Numbered from the stretch's first letter, positions 23,850 through 35,010 are shown. The stretch is 64,000 nucleotides of DNA from Anomaloglossus baeobatrachus (GCF_048569485.1 NC_134364.1:137532735-137596734); one strand, 5' to 3'. Numbers and translations: made by a program. Notes: generated by a model not told the origin, from the sequence alone.

Positions 23850-25447
23850 TCTTCTCAGATTCCTTAATAACAGGGTCGGTACCGCAGGACTGGCGCATAG
23901 CAAATGTGGTGCCAATATTCAAAAAGGGGACAAAAACTGAGCCGGGAAATTATAGGCCGGTAAGTTTAACCTCTACGGTTGGTAAAATCCTTGAGGGTTT
24001 CTTGAGAGATGCTATACTGGAGTATCTCAAGAAAAATAACCTTATGACAGAGTATCAACATGGGTTTATGAGGGATCGATCCTGTCAAACTAATTTGATC
24101 AGCTTCTATGAAGAGGTAAGTTCAAGCCTGGACCAGGGAAATGCAGTGGATGTTGTGTATATGGACTTTTCAAAAGCTTTTGATACGGTGCCACACAAAA
24201 GGTTGGTACATAAAATGAGAATAATGGGGATAGGGGAAAATATGTGTAACTGGGTAAAAAACTGGCTCAGTGATAGGAAACAAAGGGTGGTTATTAATGG
24301 TACGTACTTGGACTGGGTCTCAGTTCATAGTGGGGTACCACAGGGGTCAGTATTGTGCCCTCTTCTTTTCAACATATTTATAAATTACCTTGTTGGGGGC
24401 ATGCGGAGTAGAATTTCAATATTTGCAGATGATACTAAACTCTGCAGGGTAATCAATACAGAGGAGGATAATTTTATATTACAGGGAGATTTATGTAAAT
24501 TGGAGGATTGGGCTGAGAAGTGGCAATTGAAGTTTAATGTAGATAAATGTAAGGTCATGCACTTGGGTAGAGGAAATAACATTTATGATTATGTACTTAA
24601 TTGTAGAACACTGGGTAAAACAGACACAGAAAAAGACTTGGGTGTATGGGTAGATTGTAAACTTCACTTTAGTGGACAGTGTCAGGCAGCTGCTGCCAGG
24701 GCTAATAAAATAATGGGATGTATTAAAAGAGGTATACATGTTCATGAAAAAAATATAGTTCTACCTCTGTACAAGTCACTAGTGCGACCGCACTTAGAAT
24801 ACTGTGTACAATTCTGGTCACCGATATATAAGAAGGACATAGCTGAACAGGAGAGGGTGCAGAGAAGAGCGACCAAGATTATTAGAGGAATGGGTGGGCT
24901 GCAATACCAAGACAGGTTATTAAACTTGGGGTTATTTAGTTTGGAAAAACGAAGGCTTAGGGGGGATCTAATCACAATGTATAAATATATGAGGGGACAG
25001 TACAGAGACCTTTCCAAAGATCTTTTTACACCTAGGCCTGCAACTGGAACATGGGGGCATCCGCTACGTCTTGAGGAAAGAAGGTTTAATCATAATCACA
25101 GACGAGGATTCTTTACTGTACGAGCAGTGAGACTGTGGAACTCTCTGCCGCATGATGTTGTAATGAGTGATTCACTACTAACATTTAAGCAGAGCCTGGA
25201 CGCCTTTCTTGAAAAATTTAATATTACCAGTTATGTATATTAGATTTTATGACAGGGTATTGATCCAGGGAACTAGTCTGATTGCCGGATGTGGAGTCAG
25301 GAAGGAAATTTTTTCCCCATTGGAACTTGTTTGCCACATTGGGGTTTTTTTGCCTTCCTCTGGATCAACATGTTAGGCTACAGGTTGAACTAGATGGACT
25401 TAGAGTCTCCCTTCAACCTTAAAAACTATGATACTATGATACTATGA
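23850..25447 (+). mobile_element. CR1-superfamily LINE, 5'-truncated
   Basis: A long open frame to 25243 encodes a non-LTR reverse transcriptase. It runs from the PVSLTSTVGKILE region through MDFSKAFDTVPH, the SGVPQGSVL block, the FADDTKL catalytic motif (YXDD equivalent, here F-A-D-D) and a C-terminal segment ending LWNSLPHDVV. The endonuclease and ORF1 are missing, as expected for 5' truncation during target-primed insertion. The 3' end carries the gaactagatgga box and an (actatgat)n tail, both typical of the CR1/L2/Rex group. It is inserted in the opposite orientation to the hAT transposase, splitting its FNFEKYLDDM-type segment. The frame is still open across about 460 codons, so the insertion is young. 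Confidence 0.9.
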
Positions 25448-26050
25448 TGAGGATGAAGATATGGCAGCAGTAGCACTGTCAGGACCCAAGTCCTCTTGTG
25501 CCTGGCAGTCCTGTAGCCGCTCATCCTAACTGCTACCTCACTCAAAGCTTCTTTTCCTTTAGTAAGCTGTTGATCATCAAGCAGTATACGAAGACTTGGG
25601 TCCACATAAACAGCTGTCAGAAGAATTTTATTTTCCAATAGCTGTGTATCTCTCCATTTCATTGAAGCAGAAATGCCATCTGTGATTAAACCTCCTCTTT
25701 GGGACAGGCAAAATAGCAAGTTCTTCCACTCCCATATGAAAATGCCAGGAGTTCAATCCTCAGCTTGTAATTTTTTAGTCACGGTAAATGGGTGATTAAG
25801 CAATTCCTTCAATTTAGCCACCTGTGTCCAATGACCTTCATTTAAGGTTACTTGAGGGTTTACCATATCTATAAGAAATGATTTTAGTTCAAGCAATCGC
25901 TCAGTCATTAAATAAGTGCTGCCTCACCGAGTGGCTTGATCAACAATTGCCCCTTTCCCAGCACATTTCTTCAAGATGGAATCAATTTTAGGGGTTCTGG
26001 CGGCAATAACCAACTTCCTCACTTTTCCAAATAGATTTCCAGCATGTCCG

Positions 26051-26259
26051 CCCAGTTTCACACATCCGGCTTTTCACCAGTTTGGCGGATGCGACGCACG
26101 CCAGTATAGTACGATACAGTACAGTGGCAACACCACAACTTCCGGGTCACATGACAGCATGTGACCGGCGTTTGTCGCGCTGCCACTGTACTGTATACAC
26201 TGTACTGGAGTGCGCCGCATCCGCCAAACCGGTGAAAAGCCGGATGTGTGAAACCGGGG
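26051..26259. mobile_element. Small MITE with long TIRs
   Basis: About 200 bp and nearly fully palindromic: left arm gtttcacacatccggctttt, right arm the inverted copy ending gtgtgaaac, with ggatgcg / cgcatcc pairs and a central cagtacagtggca / tgccactgtactg pair. The centre contains tcacatgacagcatgtga. It is inserted in the hAT transposase remnant. Family not named. Confidence 0.75.
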
Positions 26260-27199
26260 TCCCGGTCTTGCAGACTCTTTCATTGCCAGCTGCAGCGTGT
26301 GCACAACACAGCGCATGTGATGAATAGGAAAGTGTTTTGAAGCAGCTTCAACAAGATCATCTAATCCTAAAGTATCATTTTGCTGTTCTTCTGTTGTAAT
26401 ATCTGTTTGTTCCTCCGTTACATGAGCAGCGCTGTGGCTCCATCTCACACATACTAAATCCTAAATTTTCTTCTAGCTGTTGTTCATTACTCTCATTCAT
26501 CAGTTTAATTGTACTTATCAAGTTTGAAGCATTGTCCTTTACAATAGCAAGAACCTGTTCTTTTTTGAGTTGGTAATCTTGCAGAACTTTTTCCACTAAG
26601 GCCTGGAGAAGCTGGCTGCTGTGATGAGCTTTACTATCTGTTACTGCCAGTGTCTTGCTAACAATTTCTTTCTTCTTTACAAATATCGAATATTGATGGC
26701 AAAATAATTGAGTGAAATGCAGTGACTCTGGGCATCCAGCAAAGGCAATGGGTGACAAGATAGGACATTCAGACACAGCGTTTTGTGAGGATCCTCACAA
26801 AGAATGAGCAGTCAGCTTGTGTGGCCTTTTTCTAATGCTTTTTTATGAGCTCAAAAACCTTTCAGGTGATGCAGTTTTTTAAAAAGCTGATCTGCTTTTG
26901 CAGCTGACAAATGTATCCTCAAAAAACGCAGCAAAAACGCTGTGTGTGAATGTAGCCTTAGATCAGGAACAGAACAGCCATTTATAGGACATTTCATAAC
27001 TTTCCCAAATTCCTATGAAAAAATATTCAACACATTCTGCATTGCACTACTGTCCCCAATTTATTATATATTCTAGGAGTCGGAGCCGGTTCATTTTATA
27101 CCGACTCCGACTCCATCAAAATGAGCTGCGACTTCGGCTCCATCAAAATTAGCTCCGACTCCACGACTCCAACTCCACAGCCCTGGTGAGCAGAATCAC

Positions 27200-27277
27200 T
27201 TAGGTCTTCAATCTTCACCTCTGGTCCTATCGTAAATTGGGGCAGGGTGGGAGCGTGCTTCTCTCCAGAATGAGCCG
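27200..27277 (-). CDS. EFNA3: Ephrin-A3, exon 4 (linker to the GPI tail)
   Basis: A 78-bp exon too short for ORF scanning, found by homology and splice phase. The acceptor is cttcccccgcag; the donor is CTAA|GTGATT. With the single base left by exon 3 it reads T-A-H-S-G-E-K-H-A-P-T-L-P-Q-F-T-I-G-P, then EVKIEDL, leaving one base for exon 5. HSGEK and PTLPQFT match ephrin-A3. It encodes the linker between the folded Eph-binding domain and the membrane anchor. In several ephrin-A genes this exon can be skipped; since it is 26 codons flanked by phase-1 introns, skipping would keep frame here too (inference). The donor departs from the GTRAGT consensus and lies 14 bp from a hAT transposon. Confidence 0.9.
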
Positions 27278-27375
27278 CTGCGGGGGAAGGACGACACCAT
27301 TACCACGCGCCTGACGTAGTCCTGACAACAGTAAGCAACCACCATCCCCCCAGGTCCCAGGTTTTAAACACTTAC
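27278..27375 (-). other. EFNA3: EFNA3 intron 3
   Basis: 98-bp intron with donor GTAAGT and acceptor CCCCCGCAG, both good. No repeat inside. Confidence 0.88.
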
Positions 27376-27441
27376 TGGTTGCGCAGCACACGGACACTTT
27401 CATCTTCAGGCACGAGTGTCGGTGGTTGTGGGTTGGTGTTG
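27376..27441 (-). CDS. EFNA3: Ephrin-A3, exon 3 (end of the Eph-binding domain)
   Basis: A 66-bp exon with acceptor ctttttccag and donor acca|gtaagt. Joined to exon 2 it restores a serine codon and then reads TPTHNHRHSCLKMKVSVCCAT, matching the last beta strands of the ephrin ectodomain. C-L-K-M-K-V-S-V-C-C carries the cysteines that form the family's disulphides. It is flanked by phase-1 introns on both sides, as elsewhere in the A-class ephrin genes. Confidence 0.93.
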
Positions 27442-28147
27442 CTGGAAAAAGAAAAAAAAACAAAAAACAATAAGAATGGGTGCAATGTAAAAATTAAGAC
27501 TAAAATACCAGGAGGAACAACTGAAGGGTTCAACTGAGTATCAGCAGGAGGGATCCTGTAAGGGGACCGGGGATGTCCATCCACCGGACGACAGATGACT
27601 GCAGCGGGAGCCTCCACCTGCCTGCTGTGATTAGTGCCCCCTCACATGTGACTTGGGAGTGAGGCCATCCCCCTTACATCCGGCAGAATTTGGGGTGCGA
27701 GGAGCCCATACATCAGCCGGACAGATCCCACAATCCGTTGTGAGCCTTCGCTCTGGGGTAGATGGATGGCAGTGATCACTCGCAGACTCAGAGGCAGCGG
27801 CTCCTCCTGTGTCAGTGAGCAACATCCACTGCACTGATCACATGTGCAATTCTATATTTTGACCACTAGGGTGAGATATGCACCAGTCTTATTACACCGC
27901 TGTATACAGGCATCCGTATTACAGGACAGTGCAGGCATGCAATACATGGTGCACAAACCCAGAGTCAGATGACACGTCCTCCATCTAACAAACGCAAGGT
28001 AAGACGCTCCCCTGTCGGAGGCTGCAGGCGGCTCACCACTGGGCTAAAATGTAACGCCTTGGTTCTGTTCCTGGGACACTGAGATCTCCAGCGCGCTTGC
28101 TGAATGTACTTGATGGCCCCAATGCAGCTCTACCCTCCGGTACTCAC
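27442..28147 (-). other. EFNA3: EFNA3 intron 2
   Basis: 706-bp intron with donor GTGAGT (28147) and a pyrimidine-rich acceptor TTTTTCCAG (27442). Apart from a short A-rich run near 27450 I see no repeat or other gene in it. Confidence 0.85.
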
Positions 28148-28437
28148 AGATGTAGTAGTAGTTGTGTCCCGCGTGGAACTCGTACCCCAGAGAAAAGGCG
28201 CTGTACCTCTGAAACTTCTCCGAGAACTTGATGGGGCTGTGTGGGGAGTGCGGCCGGTTACATTCCCAGCGCTTGAAGCCATGGCTGGTGTTGCAGGAGT
28301 GGTAGCCCTCATAATTCACCATGTACAGGATATACTGCTCCATCCGGTGCTCCGCCAACGTATCGTTATAATGTGGGCAGTAAATGTCAAGGTAGTCGTT
28401 TACATTCACCTGAACCGTGTAGTCATTGCGCCGCAAA
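28148..28437 (-). CDS. EFNA3: Ephrin-A3, exon 2 (Eph receptor-binding domain)
   Basis: A 290-bp exon with acceptor ttccttccag and donor atct|gtgagt, phase 1 at both ends. It encodes most of the ephrin receptor-binding domain: [19 protein letters not shown], then [30 protein letters not shown] and [17 protein letters not shown]...YYYI. The last is the GH loop that inserts into the EphA receptor channel. Conserved cysteines are at DIYCPHY, SCNTS and WECNRP. Two N-glycosylation sequons are visible (NDT, NTS). Family role: a GPI-linked ligand for EphA receptor tyrosine kinases in contact-dependent guidance and cell sorting. The exon starts two codons before the matching mammalian RREGYTV segment. 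Exon 1 (signal peptide and first strand) is not found in the window, so the gene is partial here. EFNA3 is preferred over EFNA1/2/4/5 because of the exon 4-5 tail. Confidence 0.95.
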
Positions 28438-28663
28438 CTGGAAGGAAAAAAAAAAAGACATTAGTCCCATCAGCCGAGCCACCCCGCAGAGCAGGGACCC
28501 CTTCATCCTCCCCGCAGGAGCCGACCCCCGGGATATCCTGATCCCCAAACACCACACCATCTTTACACCAGAAGCCAGATAGAGTCTGCTGAAAAGCTTC
28601 TGACAGGCCGCCTCTGGTCACGTGTGTCCGTCCGGTGTATAGCTTCTGCCTCCGGAGGCCACA
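28438..28663 (-). other. EFNA3: Start of EFNA3 intron 1
   Basis: Intronic sequence upstream of exon 2 with an A/T run (gaaaggaaaaaaaaaa on the plus strand), which is the polypyrimidine tract of the exon 2 acceptor. Nothing else is recognised before the DIRS remnant. Confidence 0.6.
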
Positions 28664-31341
28664 CAAAGTATTACACTTTTAAAAAAGTGTAACCCCTCCC
28701 CTCTGCCTATACACCCTCCCGTGGATCACGGGCTCCTCAGTTTTGGTGCAAAAGCAGGAAGGAGAAAACTTATAAATTGGTCTAGGGTAAATGCAATCCG
28801 AAGGATGTTCGGAGAACTGAAAACCATGAACCAAAAGAACAATTCAACATGAACAACATGTGTACACAAAAGAACAACCAGCCCGAAGGGTACAGGGGCG
28901 GGTGCTGGGTCTCCCAATAGGAGCTAGAAGAAAAGGAATTTACGGTAAGTAAACAAAATTCCCTTCTTCTTTGTCGCTCCATTGGGAGACCCAGACAATT
29001 GGGACGTCCAAGAGCAGTCCCTGGGTGGGTAAAAGAATACCTCAATAAAAAAGAGCCGAAAAAAACGGCCCCCTCTTACAGGTGGGCAACCGCCGCCTGA
29101 AGGACTCGCCTACCTAGACTGGCGTCTGCCGAAGCATAGGTATGCACTTGATAGTGTTTCGTGAAAGTGTGCAGACTAGACCACGTAGCTGCCTGACACA
29201 CCTGCTGAGCCGTAGCCCGGTGCCGCAAAGCCCAGGACGCACCCACGGCTCTGGTAGAATGGGCTTTCAGCCCTGAAGGAAGCGGAAGCCCAGCAGAGCT
29301 GTAGGCTTCGAGAATCGGTTCCTTGATCCACCGAGCCAAGGTTGACTTGGAAGCCTGCAAACCCTTACGCTGGCCAGCGACAAGGACAAAGAGCGCATCT
29401 GAACGACGCAGGGGCGCCGTGCGAGACACGTAGAGCCGGAGTGCTCTCACTAGATCCAAAGAGTGCAAATCTTTTTCACACTGGTGAATTGGATTAGGGC
29501 AAAATGAAGGTAAGGAGATATCCTGATTGAGATGAAAAGGAGATACCACCTTAGGGAGAAATTCCGGGACCGGACGCAGGACCACCTTATCCTGGTGAAA
29601 CACCAGGAAGGGGGCTTTGCATGACAGCGCTGCTAGCTCAGACACTCTCCGAAGTGATGTGACTGCCACTAGGAAGGCCACCTTCTGCGAAAGATGTGAT
29701 AGAGAGACATCCCGCAGCGGCTCGAAAGGTGGTTTCTGAAGAGCCGTTAGCACCCTGTTAAGATCCCAGGGTTCCAGCGGACGCTTGTAAGGTGGGACTA
29801 TGTGGCAAACTCCCTGCAGGAACCTGCGAACCTGCGGAAGCCTGGCTAGACGCTTTTGAAAAAACACGGAGAGCGCCGATACTTGGCCCTTGAGAGAGCC
29901 GAGTGACAAACCCTTGTCCATTCCGGATTGAAGGAATGAAAGAAAAGTGGGTAAGGCAAACGGCCATGGAGGAAGACCGTTAGTAGCGCACCAGGATAGG
30001 AAGATTTGCCAAGACCTATAATAGATCTTGGCGGACGTAGGCTTCCTGGCCTGTCTCATGGTGGCAATGACATCCTGAGATAACCCTGAAGACGCTAGGA
30101 GCCAGGACTCAATGGCCACACAGTCAGGTTGAGGGCCACAGAATTCAGATGGAAAAACGGGCCTTGTGACAGCATGTCTGGGCGGTCTGGAAGCGCCCAC
30201 GGTTGACCCACCGTGAGATGCCACAGATCCGGGTACCACGACCGCCTCGGCCAGTCTGGAGCGACGAGAATGGCGCGACGGCAGTCGGATCTAATCTTGC
30301 GTAGTACTCTGGGCAGCATCGCCAGAGGAGGAAACACATAAGGCAGTCGAAACTGCGACCAATCCTGAACTAACGCGTCCGCCGCCAGAGCTCTGTGATC
30401 CTGAGACCGTGCCATGAATGCCGGGACTTTGTTGTTGTGCCGTGACGCCATGAGATCGACGTCCGGCGTGCCCCAGCGGCGACAGATCTCCCGAAACACG
30501 TCTGGGTGTAGAGACCATTCCCCCGCGTCCATGCCCTGACGACTGAGAAAATCTGCTTCCCAGTTTTCTACGCCCGGGATGTGAACTGCGGAGATGGTGG
30601 AGGCTGTGGCTTCCACCCACTGCAGAATCCGTCGGACTTCCTGGAAGGCTTGACGACTGCGAGTGCCGCCTTGGATTCCTTAATAATCTCATCCAATCGT
30701 TCGCCAAACAAACGGTCGCCAGAAAACGGCAAACCGGTTAAGATCCTCTTGGAAGCCGAGTCTGCCTTCCATTCGCGCAGCCACATGGCCCTGCGGACTG
30801 CCACAGAGTTAGCGGATGCTACAGCCGTACGGCTAGCAGAGTCCAGGACGGCGTTCATGGCGTAGGACGAAAAAGCTGACGCCTGAGAGGTCAAAGACGC
30901 AACTTGCGGAGCAGAATTACGTGTGACAGCATTAATCTCAGTCAGACAAGCCGACATAGCTTGGAGTGCCCACACGGCTGCAAAGGCTGGGGCAAAAGAC
31001 GCGCCCGTGGCCTCATAGATGGACTTCACCAGGAGCTCTATCTGTCTGTCAGTGGTATCCTTTAGGGATGAGCCATCTGCAACCGACACCACGGATCTAG
31101 CCGCCAATCTGGAGACTGGAGGATCCACTTTGGGACAGTGAGCCCAACCCTTAACGACTTCAGATGGGAAGGGGTAACGCGTGTCAGTGTTTCTCCTGCT
31201 GAGACGCCGACTCCTCTACAGGAGGAGGCGGGGGAGAGAGATCCAACACCTGGTTGATGGACGAGATAAGATCATTTACTTAGGCGTCCCCTTCAGGTGT
31301 ATCAAGGTTAAGACCGATGGGTGAGAGACGTGTCTCCTGCC
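28664..31341 (-). mobile_element. DIRS-type tyrosine-recombinase retrotransposon remnant
   Basis: Fossil of the DIRS group, minus strand. Parts seen: a gag-like segment (31128-30640, with RRAMWLREW and LPFSGDRLFGE), an RNase H-like end (30616-30240, VPGVENWEADFLSR and WGTPDVDLMASR) and a tyrosine recombinase (30239-29076) with the R...HxxR-type core (LKAHSTRAVGASWAL). Its 3' terminal region carries the strong palindrome tgggtctcccaat / attgggagaccca at 28906-28993 and the non-coding terminal sequence down to about 28664. The reverse transcriptase portion is not seen, so the copy is incomplete. The left and right limits are approximate. Confidence 0.88.
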
Positions 31342-31342
31342 C

Positions 31343-31541
31343 TAATACACCATCCCCATCATCAGCCCCCACACAGCGCTCCTGCCCTAATACACCACCA
31401 TCCCCCATCATCAGCCTCCACAGGGCGCTCCTGCCCTAATATACCACCACCACCCCATCATCAGCCCCACACAGCGCTCCTGCCCTAATACACCCCCACC
31501 CCCATCATCAGCCCCCACACGGCGCTCCTGCCCTAATATAC
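31343..31541. repeat. About 50-bp minisatellite, left part
   Basis: Repeats of a unit containing gctcctgccctaata(c/t)acc...catcatcagccccacacag, about 48-50 bp, C-rich. The same array resumes at 34618, so the Gypsy element at 31542-34617 was inserted into it. Confidence 0.88.
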
Positions 31542-32145
31542 TGTCAGGGCCGGGAAGGCTTGTAGGCCCAGGGGGTGGATCCACTGGACCTTGCACCCCA
31601 CCGGAGGGCAGGGTACACGGCAGCCAGAGCACCGGCATGGCAGGGACAAGTATAAGCAGGTCACCAGAGTCACAGAGTTCTTTAGGACAGTAAAGTAAAC
31701 AGGCACAGGTACCAGAGAGCAAAGACACGAAGTCAGCAGGACACGGCACCAGAGGACCTGAGCACCTAGCTCATAAGACTATGCTACAAGACACATTGAT
31801 CAGGCCCCGCCCACATGGAAAGGAAAGTCTTATATACCCAGCACAGCCCTATGTCATTTCCTGCTTCAGGTGTGCTGGGCCCATAAGACCAGGAGAGTGG
31901 GCGCGGCCTGGTCCTATACAGAACCATGAGGCTAAGACTCAGAGTCAGACTCCTGAGACCAGGAACAGGACTCAGGGGAGCAAGAGCGGGAGCGGCAGCC
32001 ATGACCAGTGGACACGTGGACTGGATCAGTGAGCAAGGAGCGGTGGTGCGATGGCGATACTGGATCAGTGGGTACGGAGCGGTGGTGCGATGCAGGGACC
32101 GGCTCAGTGGGTAAGGAGTGGTGCTGGGACACGGGGAGCGTGACA
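31542..32145 (-). repeat. LTR of Gypsy element C (left)
   Basis: 604 bp, followed by a pyrimidine-rich tract (tacttcccccctgaagccccc) that is the polypurine tract on the element's strand. Confidence 0.92.
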
Positions 32146-34013
32146 GTACTTCCCCCCTGAAGCCCCCCTCCCCGCGGCCGGGACATGTAGGCGCGCCGAA
32201 GAGGGGCAGCAACGTACTTTCGGGACAACCAGGACCGGGCCTCAGGACCGCAATCCACCCAATCGACCAGGAAGGACTGCTTACCCCGGACTGTTTTCAT
32301 GGCCACTATGTCCCGTATCGGGGAACCCATGTCAGCGGCAAGGGAGGCAATGGAAAGGGGAGGACCGTCAGAAACAGGACTGGAGTCTCGGACGGCCGGA
32401 TCAGGCGTCTCGGACTGGGTACAGGACAGTGTCTCATCCTCGGTAGCCGGTGGCATCAAAGTCTCAATTGTCAGGGACAGTGGAACGACGCTGGAGTGCG
32501 TCGTCTCCTCTGGTTCCGGTGGCACCACAGGCACAAGTGACAGGAGTTGTGGTACGGCACTGGACTGCGTCGTCACCTCTTCAGGGGTCGTGGTTCCAAC
32601 GGTTCAGGTGACAGGGACTGAGGAACAGGCTGTAGGCAGTGGTCATGACACAAGGGTCCCCAGCGGGAAATAGCGCCAGAGCGCCAACTAATGGCAGGGT
32701 CATGGAGTTGAAGCCAGGGCAGACCCAGCAGGAGCTCAGGAGCCATTCTTGGGATGACATAGAAGGCTATAGTCTCGGTATGCGAAGCGCCAACCTGGAG
32801 GTTCACGGGTTCGGTGGTAAACCGGACAGGTTTGTAGAGCGGTTTTCCGTCCACTGAGGCGAACCAGAGAGGCTTCTTCAGCGGGGTGACAGGGACCTGG
32901 TATTTGTCTACTGTGGCCTGGTGAATAAAGTTGCCTGCTGCCCCGGAATCGATGTGGGCCTCAGCTGAAAACCGGGTCCCCTCTGTCGTCACCCGGACAG
33001 TCTGTTTAACTGGAACCAAAGGGATTTCGGTGGCAAGGATGGCGGTTGCCACCATCCCTTGGACCTGGGGTCTACTTGGTTTCTCCGGGCAAGAACGGAG
33101 CATATGTGAACCGTCTCCGCAATAGAAGCACAGGCCCCGGGCGAGCCGTTCTGCACGGCGTTGCTTGGCTTGGGTCAGACGGTCCACTTGAATGGGTTCT
33201 GGCGATAAGTCACGGAAAGGCAGGGACGAGGGAGCGGTAGGTCTCTGCGGGGGCAAGGCATGGCAAGGTGGTCGCTTCTCCCGGACTCTTTCTTTGGTAC
33301 GCTCCTGAAAGCGGAGGTCAATCCAGGTGGCCAGGGAAATCAAAGCGTCCAGGGTGCGTGGAACATCACGGCCGGCTAGTTCGTCTTTAATACGACCCGA
33401 GAGACCCTCCCAAAAGGTCGCTGTTAAGGCCTCATTGTTCCAGCCCAGCTCCGAAGTGAGCGTGCGGAACTGGATGGCGTATTGGCCGACTGTTTGGGTC
33501 CCTTGGCGTAGCCGGAGGAGCGTAGAGGTCACTGCGGTAGTTCGTCCGGGTTCGTCGAAGGTGCCCCTGAAGGCTCGCAGGAACTCCTGGATGTCGGTGA
33601 TCATCGGGTCCTCATTTTCCCACAGGGGGTTAATCCAGGCCAGGGCTTCGCCTTCCAGGTGTGACATCAGGAACGCCACCTTGGCCTGGTCTGAGGCAAA
33701 CAAGTGCGGGAGCAACTGGAAGTGCAGGGAGCACTAGTTCAGGAAACCGCGGCAGGACTTGGGATCCCCTGCATAGCGAGGCGGAGCAGCGAGGAGCAGT
33801 TGCGAGGCCGTGGAGGAAACTGGTTCGGACCTGGAGACTGGTTGCTGCATGGACTCAGACGAGGCGGCGGTCTGCAGCGTATATAACCGATGGTCCACGG
33901 ACGCCAGGAATTTAAGCATCCGGTTCAGGGTTTCACGCTGTTGTGCCAGCTCCTGGCGCAGCTCAGCCAGCTCTGATGTTTGTGCTCCAGCGGAATCCAT
34001 GGCCTGATCAAAC

Positions 34014-34617
34014 TGTCAGGGCCGGGAAGGCTTGTAGGCCCAGGGGGTGGATCCACTGGACCTTGCACCCCACCGGAGGGCAGGGTGCACGGCAGCCGGA
34101 GCACCGGCGTGGCAGGGACAAGTATAAGCAGGTCACCAGAGTCACAGAGTTCTTTAGGACAGTAAAGTAAACAGGCACAGGTACCAGGGAGCAAAGACAC
34201 GAAGTCAGCAGGACACGGCACCAGAGGACCTGAGCACCTAGCTCATAAGACTATGCTACAAGACACGTTGATCAGGCCCCGCCCACATGGAAAGGCAAGT
34301 CTTATATACCCAGCACAGCCCTATGTCATTTCCTGCTTCAGGTGTGCTGGGCCCATAAGACCAGGAAAGTGGGCGCGGCCTGGTCCTATACAGAACCATG
34401 AGGCTAAGACTCAGAGTCAGACTCCTGAGACCAGGAACAGGACTCAGGGGAGCAAGAGCGGGAGCGGCAGCCATGACCAGTGGACACGTGGACTGGATCA
34501 GTGAGCAAGGAGCGGTGGTGCGATGGCGATACTGGATCAGTGGGTACGGAGCGGTGGTGCGATGCAGGGACCGGCTCAGTGGGTAAGGAGTGGTGCTGGG
34601 ACACGGGGAGCGCGACA
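34014..34617 (-). repeat. LTR of Gypsy element C (right)
   Basis: Near-identical to 31542-32145. On the minus strand it is the 5' LTR, and the gag ATG follows within about 15 nt (ggccATGGATTC). Confidence 0.92.
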
Positions 34618-35010
34618 TATACCACCACTCCCATCATCAGCCCCCACACAGCGCTCCTGCCCTAATACACCCCCACCCCCATCATCAGCCCCCACACAGC
34701 GCTCCTGCCCTAATACACCCCCACCCCCATCATCAGCCCCCACACAGCGCTCCTGCCCTAATACACCACAACCCCCCATCAGCCCCACACAGCGCTCCTG
34801 CCCTAATACACCCCCACCCCCCATCAGCCCCACACAGCGCTCCTGCCCTAATACACCCCCACCCCCCATCATCAGCCCCCACACAGCGCTCCTGCCCTAA
34901 TACACCCCCACCCCCCATCAGCCCCCACACAGCACTCATGCCCAATACACCCCCACGCAGCGATCTTGCCCTAATACACCCCCACCACCCCTATCATCAG
35001 CCCCCACACG
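34618..35010. repeat. About 50-bp minisatellite, right part
   Basis: Continuation of the array at 31343-31541: agcgctcctgccctaata... units, about eight copies, slightly decayed at the end. Confidence 0.88.

Larger units (their letters stand above)
23437..26776 (-). pseudogene. Broken hAT transposase
   Basis: Recognisable blocks, minus strand. 26776-26440 carries a catalytic-core segment with VKDNASN, whose D is the expected second catalytic aspartate. 26448-26270 carries RCVVHTLQLAMKES, the family's C/H motif. 25719-25448 carries a middle segment (VDPSLRILL). 23700-23500 carries the C-terminal dimerisation segment LPPTQVTVERMFSSLNIRSD. The reading frame is split by the LINE at 23850-25447 and by a MITE at 26051-26259, and the frame changes between blocks, so it cannot encode a working enzyme. 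The N-terminal BED-type finger is not recognised. The reaction of the intact family is cut-and-paste transposition with 8-bp target duplication, which matches the flanks seen here. Confidence 0.85.
22816..27185 (-). mobile_element. hAT DNA transposon with TSD, nested insertions
   Basis: TIRs are CAGGGCTGTGGAGTCGG (22816) and its inverted counterpart ending ...ccaactccacagccctg (27185). They are flanked by the 8-bp target duplications gtgaggag (22808-22815) and gtgagcag (27186-27193), one mismatch apart. Sub-terminal arms hold many ccgactcc repeats on both sides. It contains a broken transposase on the minus strand, an AT-rich double palindrome (22921-23495), a CR1-like LINE (about 23850-25447) and a small TIR element (26051-26259). 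It is inserted in EFNA3 intron 4, with its target duplication occupying intron positions +7 to +14. Confidence 0.92.
21746..27199 (-). other. EFNA3: EFNA3 intron 4
   Basis: Donor GTGATT at 27199 (weaker than consensus) and acceptor TTTCAG ending at 21746. It is 5,454 bp long, of which 4,378 bp is a hAT element plus one copy of its target duplication. Without it the intron would be about 1.08 kb. Confidence 0.85.
31542..34617 (-). mobile_element. Gypsy/Ty3 element C with both LTRs and a perfect TSD
   Basis: Fossil. LTRs 31542-32145 and 34014-34617 (604 bp each, about eight differences by eye, so young), TGTCAGG...GACA on the plus strand. They are flanked by a perfect 5-bp duplication TATAC (31537-31541 and 34618-34622). 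Minus-strand parts: gag starting near 34000 (MDSAGAQTSELAEL) with a capsid-like segment and a CCHC knuckle (CFYCGDGSHMLRSC), an aspartic-protease-type segment (IDSGAAGNF), and the C-terminal tail of pol near 32300 (VRDIVAMKTVRGKQ). Reverse transcriptase and integrase are not present, so it is a short, non-autonomous copy. It is related to element A but a distinct subfamily (different LTR). Confidence 0.93.

Noticed and set aside
26905-26960. A second TIR element (end aacgctgtgtgtgaatgtagcc) near the hAT 5' side
   Set aside because: Only one end was found. The matching inverted end was not seen, so it may be a fragment or chance.
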